This document shows positions 23,301-36,816 of a stretch of DNA of 64,000 nt, one piece after another. Location of the stretch: positions 20,869 to 84,868 of the forward strand of contig QAXH01006077.1 of assembly GCA_004335635.1 (NCBI GenBank), given 5' to 3'. Each line of letters starts with the position of its first letter. The first letter of the stretch is position 1. Source of the stretch: Chloromonas sp. AAM2 (Eukaryota; Chlorophyta; Chlorophyceae; Chlamydomonadales; Chlamydomonadaceae). The notes under the pieces were generated by a model, which was given only the letters and a program-made list of their open reading frames with translations, was not told the DNA's origin and did no database searches. The position numbers and the translations under genes are program-made.

Positions 23301-26300
23301 TAGCTCGCCTGGACTGCGCTGTGCCCTAATGCGGGCTGCAGCGGACAGTGCACGCGCGGCAGAGGCAGCACAGCGCACGGCCGCACTCTCCGCACCCCCC
23401 CCACCACCGCTGCTAGCCCCACAACCGCCACCGCGTGCGGCTGTCACTGCTGCCACCCCTGCTCGTCCTGGACTGCTCGCCACCACCTTAGCAAATTCCA
23501 CTCACAGGACACCAACCAGCGGGCATGTACAATTTGGTCGCTTGCAAGCAGCTGCGACGGCTGCGACTCCAACAGATAGCCGGCCTGTGTCTGCCGCCAG
23601 GCACAACCCTGCCGGTGCAGGTGGCATTGCGGGCGCACAAGCGATGAGCACACCGCGGGCGCATGGGCAGGCAGGCAGCATGGCAGAGCAGCGCCTGCCG
23701 AGCGCCATGCACACACCGGCAAGCTCATGTATGACAGGTGCGTGTCGAATGCAGAGGAACGGTGTTTAGGCATGTACGTGGAACTGGGTACTGGTTGATC
23801 TGACGATGCAAACAACGAACGAGCCTTCCACGTTCTGTTTTTCTGGTTGCTGCTGTTGAGTGTGCCTGCGTCCAGCTTTGCACAAGCACATTGCATGTCA
23901 GCTCTCGTAGCCAAATGGTCTCTTGCGCATTCCATGTTTGCTCTTCTGGCTTGCTCCCCTCACCAGACTGCATGAATGTGTCGCACTTGCAGGCAGCACC
24001 ATGGCCTGCCCCCCCTCCATGTGTGACTCGCTCTTCTCTCGTGGCCTGGATCACGACCTGTTCACACCTTCGGGCCCCTTAGCTCACCCACTACTGCCGC
24101 TGCTCCCACCCCAGGCCAGCACCAGCCAGTTGATAGCTGCTGACAACCAATCGGCTGCTGACACGGGCCGTCAACTAGCTATTGACCTTTACTGCACTGC
24201 TATGCTCAAACCCAGTGAGAGCAGGTTAGGCCTGTCCAAGGCCGCCATGAGCCCTTGCACAAGCAGAGACCACGTGCACAGAGCAGCTGAAGCTCTGGGA
24301 GGGGGCATGTGCGTAGACGAGCCAGCGTCACATCAGGCTGACGTTGGCCAGGGATTGACTGCGGATGAGAGGTTGTTGGGGGATGCACAGGCTGTGCTGG
24401 ATGTGTTGCTGGGCCCACGTGATCAGAAACGGTCGAACTCATGTGACTGGCAGAGGTTGGAGCGGATCATCCGGGGTTTCAGCACATGGTTAGAGGGTTG
24501 CCGGGGTGGTGCGAACCTGGCGAGCGGCTGGGAGGCGTTGAGACGTGACCAGCACACAACCGCCAGCGTTCACAACAACCCAGTCGATCGAGCGCTGCTG
24601 TCATTGCTGGAACGGCATGTGGCACATGTACTTGGTAACCTCTTGCTGCCAGCTCACAGTTTGCCTTGTGAGCTGGTGGAAGCGGGGTTCTGGCTAAGCC
24701 TTAGCCTCAGGACTGTGCTGGACGGCCTGACAACATCTGATAGTGCAGCACCCACCACCCATTTGCATGCCCATGGCCAATCCACCGGCTGTGTCAGTGG
24801 GCAAGCCAGCCCAGCCGCCTGCGCTCCTGAGGCTCTGGCATGCATAGGCCCCTTGCTAACGCTCCTATCTCTGACAGCCCAGTTAGGCCTACTGCCCAAA
24901 TACAAGGGTTCAGCAGCAGCACCCATGGGCATTTCAGGCAGGCTGCAGCCCTTAGATAGCCAAGGTGGTTCAGGGATGGCTGCATGGGTGCTGGCAGGGG
25001 TGCTCATGGCCACTGCACACCATCGGCCAACTAACCCGGCGCAACTACCAACCGCAACAGTTGAGCAAACCGTGGCTGAGCGATCAGATGTACAGCCACC
25101 AGCTGGTGCAGCTGGACAGCAGCTGGAGCTGGGGCTGCTCCGGCTCCAGCAGCACCTGCTCAGTTGGATGCTGCGACTGATGTTGGAGGGTGGGCAACCA
25201 CTAACTCATGCTATCCTACAAGCTGCAACTGAGCATCATGTCGCACAAGCCAACCAAGCAGCAGTGGACATCTCCAATCTGCAGGCCAGAAGCAGCTGTG
25301 GGAAGCTATGCAAGTGCATTGTATGTGGTGTTCTGTTTGGCTCGTCTCCACGTGCTGATCTCACCGGCCAAACAGACTGTGATCTAACTTTTGAGATCAC
25401 ATCGCCTAGGGCAGGTCTGCCTTGCACCACTGGGCTGGCAAACGGGTTTGATCAGGGAAGCGGGGTTGCAGCAGGCAGCAGTGAAGAGGCAGCAGGACAG
25501 CCTTGCCTGCAGCTGCTAATGGCTGTGTTGCAGTTGCATGCACAGGCCACACAGCAAGTGCATGAACTGCAGCACTCACAGGCTTGGACAACCGCTGCAC
25601 AGCCACCTGCCACGGCCAATCCACCTGCTTGCTTGAATTCAGCGGATGTCCCAATCGGCAGTGGTGCAGGGACAGGTGGTCAGCCAGGCCGTACTGGCAG
25701 TGGGAGTGGGCCTGGTTCTCCGCCAGACGGTGAGCGTTTCTTTGTCAGCCGCAGAGCGGCCCTGGTGCCCACCCCCCCAGTGGCAACTGCTGGATCCTCA
25801 TCACGGGATGTTCTGGTGGCACGGTTACAGATAGTGCCCTCGTGGACATTGCCAGCTGCTTCAACAGCCTCACTCATACAGCTGCTGTCAGGCGGTCTGA
25901 CGACCGGCGCTGCCTCAGCTGTCGCGGTTGAAGAGGCTGATGCTGGCCATGTGGCAGCAGGCCAGAAGCCAGTGTCACTGCATGAGCTGTTAGCGTACTG
26001 CCTGGCTTGGGCCAGGGCCGGCGAGGCCGCTGGAACCGCACCTGCGCCAGCTGGCGGCAAGCGTGGTAGCAGTGGCGGCAGCAGCGGCGGTTCAAGCACG
26101 CACAGCACCTTACTGCAATCTTCCTTAGCAGTCGCGCGAAATGCCGCCAGTCTGCTACAGTCATCTACCAGCGTGTCCTCTCACACGCCTCTTCTCACTG
26201 GTCATCAGCAGCAGCGCCCAGCAGCGGGCAAGCACAGCAAGCGCGGCAGTGGCTCAGAAGTACCGCCCCTGCTGCCCTTTCTCCCGGACCTCCTGGGCCA

Positions 26301-29300
26301 GCTGGCAGAAGCAAGCGGACTGGGCGAGGGCACACGGCGTGACGTGGGTGTGACGGTTTCTGCCGCCACCACGCTTGCCTCTGCCCTCTCGCTAGTGGCT
26401 CAGCAGGCACCAGCAATGCAGGAAGACGGACGTGACGGTGAGTAGCGGTTCAGGGCGTGGGGTCAAAGGGGGTCAGGGCTGACCGAGCAAGTGAAACAAG
26501 CTTTCTGTGCAACACTTGGCTGGTGGAGAATGCAGGCATATCATGAAGCATATGGCAGACGGCTGTGTACGACATTGTGCATCATGGATGCATTCGGTTT
26601 TCAGAGAGTGAAGTCTGGCAGCAGTGCCTGCTCAGGTGCTTGCTCAGGTGCTTGATCTTTTGCACATAATTGATTTCCCGCACCGCCTTATCAATCTCCT
26701 CAAGCTGTTTACTTGTTTGTGACTTGCAGGCAGCTTTGCAGCAGGCGTGGCCAGCGGCAGCAGCCTCGATGCTGTCTTAGCGGCGGCTGATGCTCTGGTG
26801 CCGGCGGGGCGGCGCGACGAGGCGGCTCGGGCCGCACTGCTGCTGCTCCTGGCGGACGGGTCGCGCAACACGTGGAACGAGGTCGCTGTCTGGGAGCAGC
26901 GCTCGCACTGCTGCTGCAGGTCCGTGTGCCATCGCATTCTTAGTAGCGTTGCATCCTTGTGGCAATGGCACTTTGGGTGCAGGTCTTAAGCTGGGTGAGG
27001 ACTGGGCAAGGGTCTTGTAAGGCCAGGGCAGGCCAGCTAGGGCTTGGCTCATGAGCTTGAGCGAATTGTGTATTCATGTGTACGGTAGACGACGTGCGAC
27101 GGGGCAGTGTGTGGCATGGGTATGGTAGGGGTGTGCAGCTGGTCAACCCACGTGTGAGGGGTTCTGCAGCGGAGAAGCTGGGCTATTGTGTCAACCTGTG
27201 CTGTGGCAGCAAGGCGGTCAATTTAGTACTGGAGTCATTCATTTTTTTCCATCATTACACAGCTTATCATTTTTCAGCCCACGGTACCGCAGGACCAACC
27301 AGCTGGGCGCTCAGCAGCAGCCAACTTCCCCATCCTAAGCAAAGCATGGGCATGATGCCCATGCACATGCAAGGTTCTATACTGGACTGAAGACTTTGAA
27401 CAGTGGCACCAACACCTTCATCTTCAGCCACATGTGCCGTGCTTGCTGCAATGTGCACAGGTGTATGCCGTGTTGCCTCTGCTCAGCAACCACCAATCGC
27501 CAACTACCTCTGCCAAACCAGCAACCACACGGCGTTCACCTCGCAAGTGCACCTCCACACCGCAGCATGCCCACCCTTCTGCGCCGAGTGGAGAGCCACT
27601 GGGTCAAATGCATCACGTGGCTTGCATGCTTGTGCCTGCCTACCTGTCAGTGGCCGCTGCTCTGATAGAGGTCACATGCAACGCAACAGGCACCAGCCTT
27701 GGCCTTAAATTTGACCAAAACCCATCCCTAACTGCAGGCCATGAGCCATTGCCGCCATCTGCAAAACGCATGCCAGTGCCCTCTCCTTGCAAGACAGCAG
27801 CTGCAGGCACAGATGCAGTGAAACAATCAGCGCAGCAGTTGGTTTTGACGGATGGCATGGCCGAACCTGTCCAGGATGCTTGCATGAACAAGCAGGGCGT
27901 GGGTCTGCCCGTACAGCTGGCAGGTGATGGGGTTGAGCAGGCCTCTGGGCATTTGGAAACTCTGTCTACAGTCGCACAGCAGCAGCAGCAGGTTGTGTTG
28001 GTGCAGCCGCCTGGGCTGGGGGATACGAAGCGCAAGCCCTCTGTCAGCCTTGGCTGGCTGTGTGCTGGCGTAGCCCGCCACCTGCTCACAGGTAAGGGCT
28101 GAAAGGATGCGATTGACGTGGGGCTGGATAGGTGTGGGAATCAACAAATGGGGCCTGCATGCCATGCATGAGAATGCGCATGGCCTAGCATTCAAATGGT
28201 GGAATTCATGGCTGGATGGGCATGTTGGGACGGGCAACTTACACGCATGCTGAAAATGGTTTGGGAAATCAGGCAGAACGCACAGCTCACTGCACTGAGG
28301 TTGACCTGTGCAAGGCTGCATACGTGCAGAGTAATCGCTGCTGTGCTACTGGCCTGCTTACCTATGCTGTGCAATGAGGCCTGCTTACCACCTGCTGCCA
28401 TGTTGCAGCTGCCGTTGGTTTGCTGAGACAGGTTTCCGCAGTCTGACAAGCCTGTACTGCCAATGCCACAGGTGCCGGCTCCCTTCCTGACATCCTGGGT
28501 CCCAGCGTCCAGCTCATAGGCCCCTTGCTGCGGATTTGCTGCAGCACATCCCTGCCAGCAGAGGGAACACCAAACACCCCTTCTGCACACAGCTGCAGCG
28601 ATGCCCTTGGCTTGGACAGGTCAGGGACAGTAGTGGGCGGTGGGGCCGTGCCAGGGGTGGTTGCGGAGAAGGCGGGAGCAGGGAAGCGAGCCATGGTCGA
28701 ATCAACAGTGGTTGTGGACTCTGGCTGTGGAAGTGCAGAAGACGAGGACGTGGTTGTGTGGTGCAGCCGGCTGGTGGCTCAGGTGCTAAGGGGACAGCAG
28801 CAGGCACCGCAGCACAAGGCGAGGGGTGCAAAGCGTAGTCGAGAGGACGGGGCGGTGGGTGCGGGACCGCAGCTGCTGTGCCCGCTGCTGCTGCTGCGAA
28901 AGGTACTGGGAGAGCGGCTGCTGGAGCGGCCGGTGCTGAGGCAGCCACCATTCTGCCGGGGAAGCGCTGGTGGCAGCAGCAGCTTGGGATCGTGTGGGGC
29001 GGGGTTAGGGCGGTTGCGGCAGCGGTCCCGAAACCTGGACTACTCAGAGAGTCTGAGACCGAAGCATCAGGCAGTAGCAAGCGGGAAGGCAGCTGGGCAG
29101 GGTAGTACGGGCGGGAGGGTGGACGGTGTGGGGGCGGGCNNNCGTGGGCGCAGCGGCCCGGGGCCCTGGGGCCACAGCTAGCGGCAAATACTGTAGCCAG
29201 GCTACTGGGCTGTTTGTGGAGGAGGTTGAGGTGGGTTGGGCATGAACGGCAGGCGTCAGCGACCCAGGCAACGTTGTGTTTGTTATTGCTGAGCAGCGGT

Positions 29301-32300
29301 GCAGTTCACAGTTGTGCTGATTATTTCTCCTCCCGCCCTTGCCCCCGCTGAGCAGTCCTCCCCGGACTGAAGGCCATGTAACAGCAACAGACGACATTGA
29401 GATAGGTAACGCCGGTATCTTGTGTGGGTATCCAAGTGATGCATGATATGCTTTTTTGACTTGGCAATGGTTGCAGGCAGCATGTGCACCTATTGAGGGA
29501 AATGCAGGCCAACCAGGCGGACACATGGCACCAGCAGCAGCAGCAGCTGGGCCAGCCACACCATCTCAGTCCAGCAGCAGCTGCACCGGTTCAGCAGCTC
29601 ATGTCCGGAGCTGACTTCCCAGGCACTGGCCTACTCCACCCTGAGGCGAGTGTGGCGATGAGCGGCCTGCTGGCATCCAGGGAAACATCAGCAAGCATGC
29701 CCATGTTGTGAAAAAAAGGCCTTTGCTGTGACAAGTATCAACCAAAGCTGGTGTGCATTCTGCTGCTTCCTGATTGACCTACAGTGTGTGGCCCTATGGA
29801 TTTGCATGCCATTCTAACATCCTATTGTGTGCAATTGTGTAGCGTGTATGGCTCATGTGTCGGCATGTGTTTGCATGCTGCATGTGCAGGCCTTGTTGGT
29901 GGCTGCAGCTGCATCACTCAATGCTTCAGCGTGGCTTGCCAGCATCGCCCGCCACGCCCCACCCATTCAACCACAAAACCAACAGATCAACTGCCAAACC
30001 AGCACAGCAGTTGCTCCTGAGCTGGATACGCCCCTAGCCGCTTTTGACAAGCTTGGGGAGGCGCACAGAAGCAGACTGTGGCAGCAGGCATTGCTGGGTC
30101 TGCACCATCTTATGGGGGTAGGTGCGCTGGCTAGCTTTGTGATTGGAAGAGGTATACCAGAGCGCCTGCTCAAGGGGTGTAGCTGCAAGCACTATCATCA
30201 TACCATCATCACTGACAACATCATTGTCTCGAGGGCTAGATGCAGGTGATGGCGCAATGGCTCGATTGTTGAACACAGATGCGTGACCTGTTGTTTCCTC
30301 ACACCTGCAGCTGCTGCTCAGCTGCAGACTATCAGATGCGCCATGGCCTGGTCTGAACCTGCAATGCTTGGCTCAAACGTGCGCCTGCTTCTGCTGCTGC
30401 CCAGGCCTGCTCCGCTGCCACCGCTGAACTCGCGCTCTTCATATGTAGCCATGAGGAGGCCACTGCACTCCGCCATGCACTGCCAGCCCCAACCCAAGCC
30501 GATGCAGCACCACCCTATTCAACCAACCAAGCCGGTGCCCTTGCTGCTCCTGCTGATGCTGCTGATGGTGCGGTGGCAGTGACAGCGGCTCAGGTGGCAG
30601 TGACAGAGGCTCAAACTGCCCGTGACCCACGGCTGGCAGTCTTTCGCACACTGCAATCCACTGGGGCACACTCAGGCGCCAGTCCAACCAGGAGCCGCGT
30701 CCAACCCACCCACCTTGGCCACCCAGTTAGTACCGAGGCTGCCACACTGCGGCCTCCTCCTGCCCTGGTCGCTGCCCGCCCTGGCCCTCCCGCTCTGCCC
30801 AGTGAATCACAACTAGCCCGTGCATGCAGCCTGGTAGCCCTGGGCATGACTGCTGCCACGGTGGCAGAGCAGGTGGTTGCAGACGTTATGGCGCTGGCCG
30901 CAACTGCTTCAACCACCTGCCCAACTGATACAACTACCTGGCCTACCCGGCATCTACCCGTCGGCACGCCATTGTCTACAGGGACGCACCCCTTTGCAGC
31001 CCATGATGCCAACCGCGTGGGAATGAGCAATGGAGCAGAGGGTGGCGCAGGAGCGTTCACACCTACGAACCGGGGTATGTTGGATGCTCCCACGCGTGCT
31101 TTGATCCGCCAAGCCAAGGTGCTGTCTCGCACATCGACGGCCTTTGCCACTCGCAGGGATGCGCTTGTGGTCAGCATCACTGTGTCAAGCGCTCCCACCA
31201 CTAACTCAACCCTTGTGCCACCACCACAATTTGACGCTGACACGCTTCAGCAGCGAAGTGCTGGGCCTAGTGCCAGTCACGCCCGGCTTCAACGCCAAGT
31301 GCAGTCTGTGCTGGCGGCCGCTATCCGGCGGGCTGCAGCACAGCCGCGGCCAGGTGCACCGCTGGGCAGGGGTGCCGCTCACTTGCTTCACGTGCTGGGT
31401 GTGGCGCAGCGGGCGGCCAGCCAGGGGCCCAAGGGCACAGGGGCGAACGCAGCTGCGGCAAGCCCCAGCTCTAGTCCAGAGGCGGAGGGTGGGAAGACGG
31501 CGGTGAATGCAGGGGAAGCAGGGTGCAATGACGGTTCAGAGCCTGGGGTAGAAGAGGTGGGTGCGGCTGTGTGGGCACCCCGTCGACCCTTCACTTCCCA
31601 GCCACACGATATCCCTGGGGATCCCTTGGACTTGATGTTGGACCTGTTCGTGGATATTGGACCGGCTCCTGGGATGCTGGGCGAGCAGCTGACGGACGAG
31701 GAGTGCAGCGAGAGGGAGGCAGAGGAGGAGGAGGGGGAGGAGGATAGGGGGGAGGAGGTTGGAGCTGAGGGACTGAACAGGGGACATGGCAGCGCTGCAG
31801 CCGGAGAGCCTGTGGTGCTGAGTGGGGCGTTGACCAGGCCAGAAACCGCTGCAGCCGTTTCCTTCCGGACTGGTGCAACCTCATCACGCGGGCCAGCTAC
31901 AGAGGCAGAAACATGCCTGGCTGCCCAACCACGAGCAGTGGTAGGGAGGAAAAGGCCAGCGGCCGAGCCAGCAACAGCAGCAGGAGGGAAAGCCACGGCA
32001 GTGCCACAGCAGCCATCAAGCAGTAGGAGCACGCATCGTCCAGCCTCATCCTCTGACCACGTGCCTGCCCAACAACCCACCACAACTGCAGCAACCAACA
32101 CAACAACTTCTGCAACTGCCCAGCGGAAGGCCGTTCCTAGTGACGCGCCGCCCCGCTGGGACCGTCAGCTGTCCTCGGAGCGGCGGCCTGCGCAGGCCAA
32201 CTCTAGCATCACGGTGGCAGCAACGGTTTCCAACTCAGTCAGCACAGCCGCCAGACGCACGCAAGGGCCGGCAGCAACAGCACGCACAGGCGGGAAGGAG

Positions 32301-34649
32301 AGTGAGTCACAACGCATACTAGCTCAGGGCAGCTCCTTTCTGACTGCCGCAGCAGCGTCCGTCAATATGATGCCCAGGCAGTCTATGGGCTCTGTCATGG
32401 CTGTTCCTGCACTTGCCAAGGCCCTTGCCCCTCGCAGCAGCAGTGTTGGCAAGGTGGCTGGTCCAGGCAGCCACATGCACAGCACTGCCACAGCTGGCCT
32501 AGGGAGCAGCAAGGTCAGTGCCAATGGCCTTGATGCAGCGGGCAGTGGGAGCAGCCGTGGTGGTGCGGCCAGGGGCGGCTTAGATGTGAGAGTGGACGAT
32601 CTGCCGCTTGCGCCCTCGTCGCCCGCTATTGAGGACTCGGCTCACGTGTGGGCTAGATCCAAGGCAACCAGCATTGACGCGCCCAAGGCTGTATCCCTCA
32701 CAGTCGACCTCACTGCACATGACCCGAGCCGGCACGGACAGCCTGGCAGTGCTCTGGCCAGCGAGCTTGATTGCCCTGCTCTGCAGCAGCACCGGTCGGG
32801 AGGCAGAGGCAGGGCTAGCCGCCAGGATGTAAGGAGCGACGGTGGGCACTTGCAGGATGGACACAGCAGTCTGCAGCCTCATAGCACTACCACTGCCGCA
32901 GCCAGGCCGCAGCTGCCTAGCCAGCCGTTAGCAATGGCAGCACCTGCCGAGCTATCTGCAGCCGCCCAGCCAGTGCCAGTGCTTGCAGCCGGGTCTGTGC
33001 CTGCGCCCCGGCCTGTCAGCATTGCAGCAGCAGCGGCGTCTGCAGGCCGCCTGGCCGCTGCAGCCACCCAAGCCGCCCTGCCCAGCATTCAACCCCGCCC
33101 GCCACCTGCCTATGTGCACACCGCAAGCGCTCAAGTGTCACGGCCAGTAGCATCGGGTCCCACACGTGTTTTGACCCTGATTCCCCGCCATCCATCCAAC
33201 AAAACACCTGCCGCCAGTGCTATAGACGTACACCGTGAACCACAGTCCTCACTTCCTGCTGCGCCCAATGGTCTTGTGGTGCGACGGGAGCCGCCCGCTC
33301 GGGTGGTGGGGCGGGGCCGTGTGTTGCAGTCAGGCATGGCCTCGCCAAAGCAAGTGTTGCCTAGCCCGGCTGCCAGGCGCCGGAAGCGACAGGATGAGGA
33401 CAGCAGCAGTTACTTGCTCGGGGGTGCGGCATGGCTCCGGGGCAGCCTCAACGCGGCACACCTCCTGCACTCACCCGCCAGCGCAGTGGCCTCAGCCTCC
33501 CCTGCAACACTTGACCAACACCTGCGCCGTTCTCCCAGGCGCCCACAGCACCACCACCACCACCACCACAAGCATCAAGAGAGCACAGCACTTGCGGGTG
33601 ACCGGGAGGATACAGGGAAGGCGTTGCACAAGGAGCTCGAGTTATCCAGTGATGGCGATGTACATGATTCTGGCAGTGATGACCTGCCGCAGCCTCCGGC
33701 TCCAAAGCGACGACGCGGACGGCCTGTCAAGGCTAAGCTACCACAACAGTTGGCAGAAATGCATGCACGACATTTTCATGGGCAAGAAAACATGAACACC
33801 GCTGGTCAGCATGTGCAGCTGCCACCCAAACAGCGACTAAAAGTTAAGCAAAGCCTGAAGATGGGAGCAGTGACAGGCAGTGCCTTAGCTGCTGAGTGTG
33901 CAGCCGCTGTTGACGTAGACGGTGATGCTCCAGCAGTTCCGCCGCCACCACCCATCAAGCGGGCTTCAGGGCGGCCGCCAAAGCCCAACCCAGCACCCGC
34001 CCAGCCTGTGTCGGGAGCGGCCTTGCAGCCGCCCTTGGCATCTGCCAGCAGACCCCCAATGACTGCAGGCGGGCGTAAGCGGCCGGCAGAGAAGGTCAAG
34101 GTTGCGAAGGGTCGCAAAGGCCACAAGGCAGCTGCACCGGAGGCAGCAGCGGTGGCAGCTGGCACATCAGTCTCAGTTGAAGGTCCAGCGTATGGTTTTC
34201 CGATCAACAATGCTTACGTGAGCGCATGTTTGGAGGAACGTGCAGTCGGTCGCGGCCCGGCAGCAAAGCGGCCCAATCGGAGTCGGGGTCGCTCGGTGCA
34301 CAAGCAGGGGCCGGCGGATGGGAAGGCGGGACAACGGAGCAGCTCCCGTGTCTCTTCCTCGGTCATTGGCAGCAGCACCAGCTCTTCACAGGAAGAATCC
34401 GACAGTGAGGGTGGAGAAGGTGGTTGGTCAGACCTGGAGGACTTCATTGTGTGCCAACCTGGGAGAGATTACACTCAACTGCTAACCAACCGCTTCAGGG
34501 ATTGTGGCGGCAGCACAACTGACTGCACCAGTGATGAGGGGAGTGATAGTGATGGTGGTAAGGGTAAGGGAAAGCGGGCTGATGCACTGGCACAGCGACG
34601 GTCTGCACAGCCCAAGCCGGCACGCACAAAAGGCAAACGAGCTACATGA
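20371..34649 (+). CDS. Gene C: very large unrecognised helical-repeat protein with AT-hooks
   Basis: Proposed exons: 20371-20475, 20633-20887, 21248-21690, 21918-22531, 22718-22983, 23242-23737, 23993-26437, 26730-26919, 27461-28091, 28472-28902, 29481 to about 29651, 29890-30117, 30405-34649 (stop TGA). Phases agree at exon junctions 1-7, 9-10 and 12-13. They disagree at the exon 8/9 junction (possible one-base error), and the ends of exons 10 and 11 are uncertain. The product is about 3500 residues. Exons 1-7 encode Leu/Ala-rich amphipathic helices such as VATELLLEILQQI and LVHTELMLRPALTTALMAAL, typical of an alpha-solenoid (HEAT/ARM-like) fold, with no named family recognised. The last exon (about 1415 codons) is low-complexity, with an acidic Glu run (about 31715-31760), a seven-His run (about 33548-33570), AT-hook-like cores KRRRGRPVKAK (about 33709) and KRASGRPPKPN (about 33956), and an acidic C-terminal block ending DLEDFIV. 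A nuclear, DNA- or chromatin-bound scaffold is inferred. The alternative is two adjacent genes splitting near 29.7 kb. Confidence 0.68.
29140..29142. other. Three-base ambiguity (NNN)
   Basis: Three N in a GC-rich stretch between gene C exons 10 and 11. It hampers the choice of the exon 10 donor. Confidence 0.99.
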
Positions 34650-35835
34650 CCTCAGTGGTAGATGGTGCTGACGTGGTGTGAACCACTGTTGTTTGAACTC
34701 AACAGCAGATTGCTACGACAGTTGTCTCAACAGCACAATCTGCAATTGCTGAAACAAGCATCACGGAGACTGCTAGTGCTTTGACATGCATCTGAGCCCA
34801 GTGCTGCGCATTGTTAAACCCATGTGCGTACGTAACTGCCAAGCAGCTCTCGGCTTTTATAATGTTTTCCTCATTGCAAAACACTGCGTTTGAGGCACTT
34901 GTTCTGTCATTGGACGTCAAGCAATGCGATGTGTACAGTTGTATACTGATGCGTCGTTTTTGTTCAGCAATGTGCCCTGGCTACAATGGCCAATTCCCAA
35001 CGGCCAGTGCATAAGTAGACTCCATTCTTTACACGAACCATACGTTATGATAGACACACGTCTTGCTTGCACAGGCTTGCTGGCCTGACGGTGCACAGAC
35101 GCTGTGTTGCCATTAGTGTATTGCTAGACGGACCTTGTTTAATCCTTATTTTTTATCGAGCAAGGCTGCAAAGGCTTGTCTGGCTGGTCCGATGGGAATT
35201 GCAATTGTTGCCCAATGCGTCCAGGAGCAAGTTGAAGACAACATGGATGTCCTGTGTTGTGTGGAGATCAAATGTACTGAACGCAAACGCTGGCAAGCCA
35301 TGCCTGAGACAGGGATTATATGCGATCTGATTGATTGGGTGGATGTAATGTGGGTCCAGCTATACGCACACTGCCAGAAAGGACTTGACCTGGTTGGTTT
35401 CCGCAGCAGGTCTAGCCCAAGGTGGACGATCGCCATGTAGCTTTCCCACACACATGGCATCACCTGCTGAGTTGCACCTGCATAGAGCCAGTCACTGATC
35501 ATGAGCGAGTGCCACTGGTGCAGGACCTGGTTAGTTGACGACAGTTCCTGAATACTCACTGCAATTCTGCATCATTGAAAATAGCAAGAATTGTAGCTAA
35601 GTCCAACTCAAAGGGACCAAGCTCAATAACCTGCCACACGTCAAGGAACAGTCCGTGTTTGCAAAGTCCGGGATAACCAACGCACATGCGGGTCCATCGG
35701 AGTTGGGAATCAGGTCAGAAGAAAGCCTCAAGGGGTTTGCGGACAGGCTTCTATCGCCGTGTGGTCACTGGTCACCACTACGGTAGCTTAGCTTAGCCCT
35801 GTAATTGGCATAAAGCTTGATTGATTTGTTACATC

Positions 35836-35925
35836 AGGGGAGCCGTCAAAGGACACGGGACGGGATGTGTAACGCCCTGACCTCCCCTGAGCAAGGAAGG
35901 AGAAGAAAGGCAGAAACAGAGGCAG
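35836..35925 (+). repeat. Repeat family 2, copy 1
   Basis: Core AGCCGTCAAAGGACACGGGACGGGAT followed by CCCCTGAGCAAGGAAGG. It matches cores at 53946-54035 (minus), 55576-55660 (plus) and 57335-57420 (plus). A CAGAAA/CAGGAA-rich stretch continues to about 36000, as in the other copies. Confidence 0.8.
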
Positions 35926-36816
35926 AAATAGGACCAAAGGCAGAAAAGGCAGGAACGAGCAAGGCATAAAGGAAGGCAACCAGCAACGAAAAACAGGAAC
36001 AGAGCACAGTGTCGTGCTTTGTAGCCGCTGTTGCTTTGTAGGCGCTCTGGGACACCTACACGCCAAGTATAATAGTATGAGCCCGAGACCTGCTACTGTC
36101 CAGCTTCCATGCAACTGTTTTGTTCCGTCACCTTGGATGTCTCGAGGCAGAATGCCGGTTACGATTCCCATAGCAATATCATCGCAATGAACTGATCTAC
36201 TTAGGATTGCGACCCCTCAGAGTTATACGAGGCGGTTACTGTTATGCCAGCCACTGTTCATGACTTGCATGTTTGCTCGATTAGTCATCGCGGTCATTTG
36301 GAGAACATCGCACTATGAACTATGAAGATTCTGGCGCGTGCTTGATCAATGGCAAGAGTGATTGTTGTGATAGCCGTTCTTTATTCCCGGGCCTCCTGGC
36401 CGCAGCCGCCTGGCTTGCACCAGTCTGGCTGCTGGCTTCGTTAAGTCGATATCAAGCTTCATTTGCACAGATCAAAGTACAGCCTGTAAGATTGCTGCAT
36501 AAGTACATCGAGTCTTGATCCAGCCGATGCCTCTGGCCAGCCCGCTAGCCAGTGTCTTCACGAAGGCCGGAACTCGATCCTGCCGACACCTGCAAGCCTA
36601 CTCCCGCCTAGCCTCAAGACAGGTGTGTATTAAGGCCTAGAGCCACGGATAACTGAATTCCCCTGAATTTATCGCCTAGCGGCTTCATGACTGCGCAACT
36701 CCAGAACCTCGTAGCTCGCTAAGCCAGCAGCCAGACAGCGCACGTCCACCAGCTGTAGGACGCGGGGGTGGGTGAACTACGGGATAGACCGGCGCTGGTG
36801 CAGCACTAGCCTGGAT

